Positions 43,787-54,018 of a DNA stretch of 64,000 bases are shown here, in pieces. The position numbers were made by a program, and so were the translations under genes. Source of the DNA: Terebella lapidaria (Eukaryota; Annelida; Polychaeta; Terebellida; Terebellidae). Location of the stretch: NCBI GenBank assembly GCA_949152475.1, contig OX424564.1:30254165-30318164 (forward strand), written 5' to 3'. The first letter of the stretch is position 1. Each line of letters opens with the position of its first letter. The notes under the pieces were generated by a model. The model saw nothing but the letters and a program-made list of their open reading frames with translations, did no database searches and was not told the origin of the DNA.

Positions 43787-44270
43787 GTAATTGCATATTA
43801 ATACAATGATCCTCAAATACGAATTCATGTATCTGGGTAAGATGAAAACATATTTTCGTATTTTTTCTCACATATCTTCTTGCATGGAAAGGAATCCTTT
43901 TGATTCTACGAAACTTGTCAGATGTTGCAGATTACTGGCAAAAACTTTCCGACCAAATAGAATCACGTCTGTCATACACACCTAAGAAGTCGTTCTTTTA
44001 TGATACATTTAGTTTGTTCTGATAACACACTCAATGGTACACGCCACGACTCAAAAAGATCTATATCAGCTTGAAACATTATCAAGGTTCAAAGCCGTCT
44101 CGGAAGGCGTAGTTAATCCTTAGATATCTGGATGTATTGTCTGCAGTTATGTTGCTATTCTGGGAGATGATAATGAAACACAGACTGTAATGTTCATGCT
44201 CATTTCTTGTGTGAATCGCTGACATACTGTAGTTTCCAACTGTTTACGTGTGACGTTTCCATAATATAAC
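43787..44270 (+). repeat. Diverged copy of the 822-bp unit, right part
   Basis: It matches 35,518-35,990 (for example CTCAAATACGAATTCATGTA, GTTATGTTGCTATTCTGGGA). Confidence 0.85.
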
Positions 44271-44272
44271 AA

Positions 44273-44530
44273 TAATATGTTTTTGAAGGGCGTACTGATT
44301 ATTTACAGCCTGACATGGTTCATTTGCAGCCCGAGCGTCTGTATCCTCATCTGTACAAATAAAATGGATTTTTTTCATGGGTCACTAAAATACGGATGCA
44401 AAATCAAAGGTTCAAAATGTTAATTTCAGGATCCGACACCTACAACCAATGCCTACAAACCAATGTTCATATGCTGTCCATGTCTAAAAATATGTTTTTG
44501 AAGGGTGTAGTGATTATTTACGGCCCTGCT
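44273..44530. repeat. Partial direct duplication
   Basis: AATATGTTTTTGAAGGGCGT with GATTATTTACAGCC (44,273 onward) recurs near 44,490 as AATATGTTTTTGAAGGGTGT with GATTATTTACGGCC. Each is followed by a CATTTGCAGCCCGAGCG phrase. Confidence 0.8.
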
Positions 44531-44570
44531 CAGATTATTTTCAGCCCGACATTGGTCATTTGCAGCCCGA

Positions 44571-44822
44571 GCGCGTTCCCTCGCGATCTTATTGCGTTCC
44601 CTCGCATTCCGGATCGCGTTCCCTCGCGATCTTATTGCATTCCCTCGCATTCTGGATCGCGTTCCCTAGCATTGTGCTGACGCCAAGGAAACGCGATCCG
44701 GAATGTGAGGGAACACGATAATATCGCGAGGGAACGAGATCAAGATTGCGAGGGAACGCAATAAGATCGCGAGGGAACGCGATGATATTGCGAGGGAACG
44801 CAATAATATTGCGAGGGAACGA
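44571..44822. repeat. Inverted minisatellite (about 21-bp units on both arms)
   Basis: The left arm 44571-44669 repeats GTTCCCTCGCGATCTTATTGC-type units; the right arm 44687-44822 repeats the inverse (GCAATAAGATCGCGAGGGAAC-type). The 17-bp centre is about 44,670-44,686. The whole could fold into a long hairpin. It is GC-rich against an AT-rich background. Confidence 0.9.
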
Positions 44823-44829
44823 GTGTACA

Positions 44830-45830
44830 CACAATTTCTTTTCCTATTCCAAATATTGACAGAGGGTTCCCAACTTGGCACCCTCGCTTCTCTGACTAAT
44901 GGTTGACTATATAAACTTATGAGATAGGTGCCAATACTTCATCATTTCAAGCCCACGGGATGACATGAACGACTGCAACCATGTGTGATGTCAAATTAAC
45001 TTTCCTTAATGATAACAATGACTCAAACTCAACACGTGTTGTTTTTTGCATGCACAGTTTGTACACTTGTAGCTGGGCACTTGGGCACTTGTCGCCGATA
45101 CCCGATAAACAACGGGTGGTTGTTTATAATAATTTATTGACTCATGTCGATCTATGTACAGGTGTAAAAAAACACAATGAGTGGTGATGAACGTCCATCC
45201 GTCAATTGGTAAACAGCAAATGACGAATGGAAATGGCGCGAAGTTACTTTTATACGGCAAAACACTTACAGAAACTTTTAGCAGTAGCCAGCAAAAGAGA
45301 TTAATAGACTGGCAGGAACTACTATGTAATTGCGGACTGTAGAATCATTCTGTAAGAAAATATATATACATGCATGCTGTAAAGTAGGCCCCTAGCTACA
45401 TACCTCCCCATTAAAGAAGAAATGTCTCCTGACATTTTATGAAGAAACAGAAAGGAGCTGTTTGAACAAATGACAATAACAGCGGCGGATTTAGCGGGTC
45501 CGACCCGCCCCAACCCATTTCATAAAAAATCCGGCTCCAGACCCCATCTTGAGTTATACCATTTAACCAAGCCAAATCTGTCGGCACCAGCAGAGGAAAG
45601 TTAAATGTACATCGATTTGCCTTTGAAGAAGTAAATCTATATTAGTCATGTGTATTATCCAAGTACATAATTGTTTATCTATCCATTTATCTTTATGGAT
45701 AACCCCTAGGCCTATAATCCAAAATCCGGACCGACAAAAACCATAGGTCATTTAGACCGGGGGGTGGGGCGGGGGATCCCGTGTCAGACGGGATAACTCG
45801 TTTTACATGCACGGGGAGAATTTAGCCAGT
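44830..45830. other. Non-coding DNA, nothing supported
   Basis: No gene or RNA recognised. Short open frames on both strands lack family resemblance. Confidence 0.55.
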
Positions 45831-46608
45831 TTAGCTGTTCTAACAGCTTGCACACTACATTTGGTAATATCATCTAGCTCATTCTACCGAGTACTGTATT
45901 GTAGGTCCAAGCGTTAGTCTTTATGGATCGCTTGCACCAAATAATTCTATGATGGACCATTTTAAACCAGGCCAGGGTGCTCGGTGCCACAGGCAGTTGT
46001 AATATACCTAGGATTTACTAGTAAGTGTTACACACACAGAATGAGTACGAAATTCCTTCCCAAAATGTAATCTTGGATGTTGAAGAAAAGCCAAGCATTA
46101 TTAAACATTGAGAAACATACAGAAAACGTGCGAAATATGGTGTGAAGTGATATATAAGAGGGATATTCAAGACATTTCAGGATTAGGCAGCATCAAATTG
46201 AAAAAAAAATCTTTCAATTTTTAGCCAGTTTAGCTGTTCTAACAGCTTGCACACAACATTTGGTAATATCATCTAGCTCATTCTACCGAGTACTGTATTG
46301 TAGGTCCAAGCGTTAGTCTTTATGGATCGCTTGCACCAAATAATTCTATGATGGACCATTTTAAACTAGGCCATGGTGCTCGGTGCCACAGGCAGTTGTA
46401 ATATACCTAGGTTTTACTAGTAAGTGTTACACACACAGAATGAGTACGAAATTCCTCCCCAAAATGTAATCTTGGATGTTGAAGAAAAGCCAAGCATTAT
46501 TAAACATTGAGAAACATACAGAAAACGTGCGAAATATGGTGCGAAGTGATATATAAGGGGGATATTCAAGACATTTCAGGATTAGGCAGCATCAAATTGA
46601 AAAAAAAA
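45831..46608. repeat. Tandem duplication, two units of 389 bp
   Basis: Unit 1 is 45831-46219 and unit 2 is 46220-46608; each starts TTTAGCCAGTTTAGCTGTTC and ends with an A run and CTTTCAA. About ten differences are seen. Confidence 0.92.
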
Positions 46609-46611
46609 TCT

Positions 46612-46911
46612 TTCAAAAGGTATGCTTGAAAAACTCAGATTTAAGGCCAAGTAATGTACTAGAATGCATCTCTGGCAGCATAGAAGGCTACAGCTTCTGG
46701 GGCCCCCCAGACCCCCCCCCCCCCGCCTTGCTCCCTCACTTCGCTCGGTCGTAATATCCAACATCTCAGTCCCGTCGGCCCCCCTTTCCTAAAATCCTGA
46801 ATCCCGCCCCTGGAATCCTGGATCCAGGAATGATATGTACAATTCACCAGTAAGTAGAACTTACTAACAGTCACACCAGATTCATGACAACGTTGCGAAA
46901 ACGTATGAAAA
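46612..46911. other. Non-coding DNA with C/G-rich dispersed sequence
   Basis: It contains a C tract (about 46,709-46,725) beside CTTGCTCCCTCACTTCGCTC and, on the - strand, phrases typical of interspersed invertebrate repeats. No gene. Confidence 0.5.
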
Positions 46912-47370
46912 TCACCACTCAAATCCATGAAGGGAGAAGACGAGCTCTGATACTCCCAAGGAGGACAGGAACCTCAGCATGGTACTCCTGAGGAGGGGAG
47001 GAACCTCAGCACGATCAGATTCAGAATTCTGATCAACATCAGACTCAGAAACTGAGCTAGCTGACATTGACGAACCAGCCACTTCAGAAGTAGACTTTGA
47101 AGTCTCGACCACTGTCGCTTTTCCTGATGAATAAAATGAAGAATAAGATGAAGGAAGAGGGTGATTAGCAGGCACACCAGACACCAAAGGGACGCCTGAC
47201 TCGCTATCTGATCTTTGCAAATCCACCTGTCTGGTCACCTTTGGAGCCTCTAGGGGTGGAGTGAGGTTGCGATAGACCAATCGGATGGAATAAACAGAGA
47301 GTGGGGTCAGGCTGATTGACAACAATATAGACACCCGGCTCCCAGGCTCCCGTTCCTCAGAAGCACACAT
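46912..47370 (-). pseudogene. Probable Pol C-terminal tail of the Ty3/gypsy element
   Basis: A 152-codon open frame, Ser-rich (SSYSSFYSSGK, SASSVSESDVDQ), lies directly downstream of the integrase remnant on the same strand. It is assigned by position only; no domain is recognised. Confidence 0.4.
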
Positions 47371-47389
47371 TTACCAATTTCCGGAACAG

Positions 47390-48343
47390 AACCTCCAGCC
47401 TTGATGTCATACCGACGCGTATTCTTCTGAGAAGCAGAAGACTTATTAGCAGATGCCAACGCATAGGCATATTCGAGCTGCTTGCGGAACTTCAGACTTC
47501 TCCACCATAATGGGATCTGTACTTGAGCTGCTCGAGCTGCTTGCGGAACTTCAGACTTGTCCACCATAATGGGATCTGTACCAGAACTAGATGTACCAGA
47601 TTTTTTCAAACCAAACAATACATCAACCGGTAACCCAGGTTCATAACCGAACATGAGATAGTGAGGAGAAAACCCAGTTGTGTCATGCCTTGAAGCATTG
47701 TAGGCGTGAACCAGTTTGTGGAGGAAGGACTTCCAATCAGACTTGTGCTCTTGTGACAAGCATCATTGTCAAAAGGCTGCAACTCATTTGCTGTGTTATC
47801 CCATTGCACATAGGGTGGTAGGGTGTTGTCTTATCTTCTTTACCCATTTCAGCGACACAACTGGTGAATCACCCTGCTCTCGAAGTTACGACCCTGGTCG
47901 CTGAGAATGTACTTGTGCAACCCATAGTGCACGAAGAAATCATCAAACAAAATTCACGCTGTGGTCACGGCCGTCTGATTTCTGGTGGGATAAGCTTGTG
48001 TGAATTTCGTAAAGTGATCCATGACAACCATGATGTTATCATATCCAACACAAACCAATTCCACTGGCTGGGTGGAAATAATACTCCTCAATGGTGCCCT
48101 ATCCGGAAGGTTTGGTTCCTTAGTCCGAAGACAACGATCACAATTCTTGACACTTTTCTCCACAAATTTCACCATACCAGGCCAATAAAACCTACCGCGA
48201 AAGAAAGCAGCAGTCCGACCTCTGCCCAAGTGACCCATCTCGTCATGAAGAAAACGAAAAGCATCCTGTCGCCAAAAAGATGATAACACGAGTTGATCGC
48301 ACTCCTTGGACTTGTGATACAGCACTGAACCAATAACCACCAA
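47390..48343 (-). pseudogene. Ty3/gypsy integrase remnant
   Basis: The N-terminal HHCC zinc site is visible (LHDEMGHLG ... VKNCDRC, about 48,100-48,270). The core start is VVMDHFTKFTQAYP; the core end and C-terminus follow (WKSFLHKLVHAYNASRHDTT, LMFGYEP, about 47,620-47,745). The frame breaks between 47,760 and 47,950. Confidence 0.8.
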
Positions 48344-48599
48344 TTTCTCCCATATTCACAAGTACAGGCGAAGATCTGGAGAAAGATTAGCAGACACAGT
48401 TTCAAGACCATCCAGCTTCCACTTCAGGACCTGACCTATGACTTAATCCTTCAACTGTTCCTCTTGCAAATTGACGTCCAAAGAAGGCAAGTTGGGCACT
48501 TCAGGACAAACCATTTCAGAGGATACTTTGCCAGAGACGAATCTGTGACCAGACTCTGCACCAAGCCATGAAAATCTTCAGCCCGAGCAGCCTCCAATG

Positions 48600-49190
48600 A
48601 ACGACACACCTCAGATACTTGTGCAGAGGACATACCCCCTGGGCTTCCTGGACAGAACATCGGCATCCACATTACACCTCTCTGGCTTGTAAGCCAGCTC
48701 AAAATCATAAGTGGATAACTCAGCCACCCAACAGTGCCCAACTGCGTCCAACTTAGCAGTGGTCATGACATATGTGAGCAGATTGTTATCCGTTGTAAGC
48801 AAACATTTATTACCATAGAGGTAATCAATTTTTTCGTTACTGCCCAATACAAGCACAAAGACTCCAACCTATTTGATGAATAGTTCAACTCTAGCATAGG
48901 CGATGACACGGGTGACACCCTCCTTATATTGACAAAGAACAGGAGACCCTCATAGCTGGCATCTACCCAAAGTATGAAGGATTTGGAAAAATCCGGACAT
49001 GCCAGTATGGGTGGACTAGTGAGAGTCTCGTTCAACATATTAAATGCTAACTGCTGCTCCTGAGACCGAAACCATGGAACGGCAATACGCCGACCATCCT
49101 TACCTTCCACCCTTAAAATTCTTGACATACCGTCTGAAATAGCCAGCCAAGCCTAAGAAGTTCCTTCACACACGTGGGGACATTCCATGA
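48600..49190 (-). pseudogene. Ty3/gypsy RNase H remnant
   Basis: The connection region (VPTCVKELL, frameshifted) is followed by FNMLNETLTSPPILACPDF, FILWVDASYEG (catalytic Asp region), LLTTDNNLLTYV and AELSTYDFELAYKPER with a DVLSRKP end. There are frame changes near 48,860. Confidence 0.8.
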
Positions 49191-49224
49191 TAACAACTCC
49201 TCAATACCCTCTGGACAGATTCGA

Positions 49225-49713
49225 TACCATCCCAAGCGGTTTTGGGTTTGGTTTTGGGTTTATCCTCCTCCTTGAGTTCCACCTGCCAGTACTCACTTCT
49301 AAGGTCCATCGGGGAGACCAGCACGAACCATTAAGCGCTAATGTATCCTCAGTCCTGGGCAATGTATATGCATCTCTCACAGTGAGTTTATTCAGGCGAC
49401 GATAATCGATGCATAGATGTAGAGAATCATCCGTTTTCCAGACCAAGACTACATTTGAAGAATAGGGACTACAGGACTCCCGAATCACTCAAGACTCCAT
49501 CATATCACACAAATAATCCCTAACCTCCTCATACAAACCTGGTGGATTCTGCCTGGAATGGGTCTTAAATGGAGTATCAGCACTAAGGTGAATACGATGC
49601 TTGAACAAAGAAGTGCAACCCAGGTCATTCGAAGATTGGGCAAACACTATCTTCTGTTCCAAAAGAAGATCCTCCAATTTAGTAAGATCATCCGTAGACA
49701 CCACAGATTCCAA
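49225..49713 (-). pseudogene. Ty3/gypsy reverse transcriptase remnant
   Basis: It contains FKHRIHL, a TGA stop just before IRESCSPYSSNVVLVW, then LCIDYRRLNKLT and YTLPR, the fingers region. After WQVELKEEDKPKT the sequence jumps to IESVQR, so the palm segment with the catalytic YxDD box is deleted. Confidence 0.8.
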
Positions 49714-50224
49714 CCCTCCAACTTGAACTCCTCCAAGAACGTCTTCAAATCCACCTCAGAAAAGGACATCAGAAGATGTCCTTAGCTGTGAGATTTGCCA
49801 TCTCAACCGACACCAACTCCTCCACAGACAACCGGACCAAACCAAGGGTGGCAACTACCTCCGATGTTCTTGATGGGATCCTGAACATTGTCCTGAACCA
49901 AAGCAAGAGCCCGGCGAATGGGAATTGCTATCTGAGTATGAGCTCGCACAACCTTGACCTCCTGAGACTTGAGCAGAACTGGTTCCTTACAACGGAGTAA
50001 ACCATAGACACCATCACTCTTGTCTAGATGTCACTTCTGTAATTCCAAAGTCTGAAGTGCAAGTCGGATGCATGGGTCGAGACCAATTTCCTGACTGAAG
50101 CTCATAACTGTCCACAACACATTCATTCCAATAAGAATTGGGACATTCGCATTGTAGCGCATGTCTGGTGACACGAGAATTGGGAAGACTCCAACCTGTA
50201 TACCTCTGTTCTGTACCGGAAAGG

Positions 50225-50449
50225 TCAACTCCAATGATCGACAAAGCCATCATATGGAAGCTTATCATCCAGGGGACCTTTGAACACCACTAACTCAAAG
50301 AGAGAATACACAGGCAAAGCTGGAAAGTGTGACTTCAAGAAGGATTTTGCAACTGTGTATACCATGGAACCAGTACCCAACAAGCTACGACAAGCAATCT
50401 CATCAACCGTCACCTGACATTCATTAGTACAACCAACCAAACTTAACAC
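50225..50449 (-). pseudogene. Ty3/gypsy protease remnant
   Basis: It contains LLGTGSMV, which aligns with the family's active-site loop (L-L-D-[ST]-G-S); the catalytic Asp is replaced by Gly here. The frame is followed downstream by IGVDLSGTEQ, a usual protease/RT linker segment, in another phase. Confidence 0.65.
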
Positions 50450-50539
50450 AGGACCGTTTTGAAACTCGGATATCCGAAGATCCTGAACCGGATATCCCTA
50501 CTCGTTTCCCAGGGGAACCTTTCCTCCAATTTCTCCTGC

Positions 50540-51000
50540 ACAAGACCTTGGTTCTTGGAGTTCTTTCAGGTGCTGATACGATAACCATAATGGCCACAAC
50601 GGTAACAAAATACCCCAGGACGCTTCGAGCTAGAAGGCTCTTGTCCTGCAAATTTCTAAGAAGTAGAAGGATTAATTGAGGACAACAGAGGATTGGGACT
50701 AGCAGCCATGTGCTGAACCTGAGCTTCGAGCTTTGTGATCTTAGCCTTCAACTCAGAAACAAGCTCCTTATCCCCAAGTTCGGATCGACCAGCATCCTTA
50801 GCCTAAGTCGCTTTTCAGTCAACTTGCTCTCCACCATACGCAGGGAAAGTAGAAGGTCGGCAAAGGAGGGGGGGGGGGGGAGGATCATGAGCCTTCTCTT
50901 CCAGCTTCAACTTGATGATCAGCGATTCTTCACTAGAACCTCAAACAACTGCGTCAGCAGCAAACCAGGCACACCAGCGACATGACAACCTCCATTATCT
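50540..51000 (-). pseudogene. Ty3/gypsy gag C-terminal part
   Basis: A frame containing FEVLVKN and DPPPFADLLLSL resembles the gag region of this family. Near 50,570-50,615 a CYRCGHYGY stretch matches a zinc knuckle in which the expected His and last Cys are not seen. A G/C run near 50,868-50,881 interrupts the region. Confidence 0.6.
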
Positions 51001-52059
51001 GCTGCCTCCACAACTGACAAGTAAATGCGTTGACAGTACACAGAAGCACACTCCTAATCGGTTTGATAGGTGTTGTGAAATCTGTCCCATCGATGAAATC
51101 GACTGCATGGCTGGTTCCATGCATCATAGAGGCGCCATATCGCCTCATGGGCATATTATCATTTTCACATAACAGTATGTTCAAGTTATCTGTGGTCCGT
51201 CAAGGTCCATGGTATTCTGGGGCCTGTAAGTGATGTGTCGTCATGGTGTGATTCATAATCTTTTGTTTAATATGAGTAATACTACATTAAATACTCAAAT
51301 AACACAAAAGGTGTATGTTTGTTGGTCACCAGAATCTTACCGTGACGGCACATGACTTATAGACCCTCATGGTCCCAGGTCTACGTAGCATGGCGGAAAG
51401 TTACCTGGGATGCCACTTGTTCTTCAATAGTGTCAGGTGGATTAATGGAATGTCTCCAGTGGAAGAGTTGTATTATTGGGCAGTAATCTACGAGCCACGT
51501 GACCAGAAATCGGCCCAAGTAACCTGTGCTGCTTGTTATTCTATATTCAATAAGGATGAAAAAGTTGCCTCGTTTTCAATTGACGAGTAGTATTACTGGG
51601 CAGTACAAGTTACAAGGGCCCAGAAATCTACTTGGACATACCTAATTCGTTACGTACATGTACGTTGTACTGCTCCATATTAATACTCGTCCACTTAAAG
51701 CGCACCATTTAATCCGTCTCGCACTCATTGAATATAGAGGAACAGCACAATTTACTTGGGCCCCTAAGACCTCTTTGATGGCTACAGATAAGCTGGGTAA
51801 TTTTTCAAGATGATCGAATGTCTGCAACTACGTGGACGTGTCACCTAAATAATTGAACTATCCCAAATAACACCAAAAGTTGTCCGAGTTTCACAAATTA
51901 CATCAGAAAACTTCTCTTTGGCCAATAACAACGTTTTGCAGAATACGTTGAAAATGACGTAAAAAAAAACTCGGACAAACCGGATTTGGGATAGGTCAAT
52001 TGGGTTATATGTGAATAGACACAGGTGTTATATTCCAATTTCAGAAGTACAAACCATCT
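51001..52059. other. Intergenic DNA, nothing supported
   Basis: No gene recognised. TACATGTACGTTGTAC near 51,655 is a short palindrome. Confidence 0.5.
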
Positions 52060-52063
52060 TTAA

Positions 52064-52957
52064 AGTACTAGTAAAGTGAAAATATGATGTTTTGTTATAT
52101 GAAAGATCTCATTGATCTGAGCAAAATGGTCTTTACGGTATATCAATATCTCTATCCGTTCAAAAGTTACATCCATTTGAAACTGCCATTTCAGCACTAC
52201 ATTAGAGAAGCCACTTGAAAAGTTCTAGCAACTCATTAATATGCAAATTAGATGCTAATGAGAATTCATGAGGTCACGAGGGGAACAAATTTAAATTAGG
52301 ATATTTCAAGCCATGATACAGTGATTATTATTGAAGGTTCTGACGATCTGACTAGTGCATATCAGTATGTACCATACATAGTCAATATCCACACAAACTG
52401 TACTGTTGCTATGGTTACCAATCGTTCCATATAGCCGTAGTTACCCATGGTTGCCATGGCCATTAACTGCCAATTCAGTCTATCTACAGACTTTCTGTCG
52501 ATTATTTATGAAATAAATAATTATAGAGCTCAAGTTGGCACCATTTTTATTTGTGCATACCCTATTCTAAGTGGGTTTCTGGCCCTAGCAACCATGGTTG
52601 CTATGGGCCATACCAGGTCACTGGTTACCTTGACAACAACAGAGAAAGTGAAAACACTGATTATTCATATTAAAATATGTATAGAATAAGTTTTGATGAA
52701 TAATCATAACATTAAATGAATGAATAATACATATCAAAGTACCTAATTAAAACAACTTCCCCCGATGACGTCATGAATATCTCATTTGCATACTAATTAG
52801 CTAAATTGTTTTGAAAAAGCAAATTTGCCGATTTCAGTCTTTAAAGTGCTATAACTTTTGAACGGATTGTGATATATACATTCCGTAAAAACAATTTTGC
52901 TCAGATCAATGAGATCTTTCATATAAGTTCACATCATATTTTCACTATACTAGTACT
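52064..52957. mobile_element. TTAA-flanked element with ~200-bp terminal inverted repeats, 894 bp
   Basis: It is flanked by TTAA at 52060-52063 and 52958-52961. The left arm (52064 to about 52,275) and right arm (about 52,755-52,957) are inverse over some 200 bp: both contain GAAAGATCTCATTGATCTGA and a CCGTTCAAAAGTTA stretch on one strand or the other, and start AGTACTAGTA. It has no coding frame, so it is a large MITE. It shares the AG...CT ends and TTAA target with the element at 41,854. Confidence 0.88.
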
Positions 52958-52961
52958 TTAA

Positions 52962-54002
52962 TAGTTAAACTGCCCCCCCCCCCCCTCCATTGGCGAACGA
53001 GGGAGTCTCATCTAATCAGGTTATCCAGACACTTTACCACGCATTATAAGTTTTACCATAGTCGCCAAAAACCAGGACTTGTTATAGCACGCGTGCTATT
53101 GTTCATGTACTCACTCTAGCTGCAGGACGCAATACACAGATAGCATGTTTGTAGGTGATAACAATGAGAGTATGGAGAGATGACTCGTGGTCCTGAGAGG
53201 GGAGGGATATGATATGGTACATGCACGTGTGCTGGTCGTTTGGTCTGGCGGATGTATATAGCATACACTCGTGCATCCTGAATTCATCCGCCAGATCAAA
53301 CTCGACCGAAATCTTTTTTGCGGAAAACACCGAGCGTGGTTTATATCTTATCACACACAGCTGATCAGACTCATCGAACTTCAGATACTGTTGTTCAAGT
53401 ATGAATAATATTCATGATTATGCATTTATGCCTGCAAACTCTCCGACCTGGCCTTGCATGTGAGTTGTGAACAGTGGGTAGTTCTCGGGATAAGTGCCTG
53501 TCTGCGTCATTGACCTAGATATGAGCTTCGCCCATTTTTCAAATGCCAGACACGTGGAAAGTTACTACACATTTCAGACATGATTGAGATGTGTATTTTA
53601 GAATATTCAAAAATGCAAATCCAGTGCAGCTGCACTGCTGTAAAAAGTAGTTCCGGCGCGATGTGGCTCAGCGAGTGATACAGACATGAAGTAGGGTGAT
53701 ACAGAAAGGTTTATCACAGTTTATCGAGTCCATATAGCGTTGTAGTTTACGACGAGTTCATAGTGCATGTGATAAATTACCTGTACAGGTACGCCGATAT
53801 AGTCGATTCCTTTTTTGCTTCAGAAAGCGAGCATCTGTGAGCCAGTGTGGCCGTCTTTAGTTTTAGCACATGCATTTATATATACATTTCGGCTACCAGT
53901 TACTTCATGTCACACGCGGCACTAATGTTATTGTATTAATGTCTAGCGGATCAGTAAAAGACATCAGAAGAGGCGAGAAGGCTAGATTCCATCCAGCAGA
54001 AG
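52962..54002. other. Upstream region of the Mab-21 gene
   Basis: It contains a C tract (about 52,973-52,986). No coding exon recognised. A weak tRNA-like box A phrase near 53,663 has no matching box B. Confidence 0.5.
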
Positions 54003-54009
54003 TATAAAA
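54003..54009 (+). promoter_or_regulatory. TATA-like box just before the Mab-21 gene
   Basis: TATAAAA lies 10 nt before the ATG at 54019. If it is a real TATA box, transcription would start around 54,033, after that ATG, and translation would use the ATG at 54094 (residue 26), which has a better context (GGCAACATGG). Chance occurrence is also possible. Confidence 0.35.
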
Positions 54010-54018
54010 GCAACAAAT

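Larger units (their letters stand above)
46912..51000 (-). mobile_element. Ty3/gypsy LTR retrotransposon, internal region, decayed
   Basis: Read on the - strand the order is gag tail, zinc knuckle, protease, reverse transcriptase, RNase H, integrase, then a Pol C-terminal tail. This is the Ty3/gypsy order. Several frameshifts, at least one in-frame stop and a deletion in the RT make it non-functional. I did not find long terminal repeats at either side. Right and left limits are those of recognisable coding similarity. Confidence 0.85.

Noticed and set aside
53655..53720. tRNA or tRNA-derived SINE
   Set aside because: A box A-like phrase (GTGGCTCAGCGAG) is present, but no box B (GGTTCGA-type) at the right distance and no cloverleaf was found.
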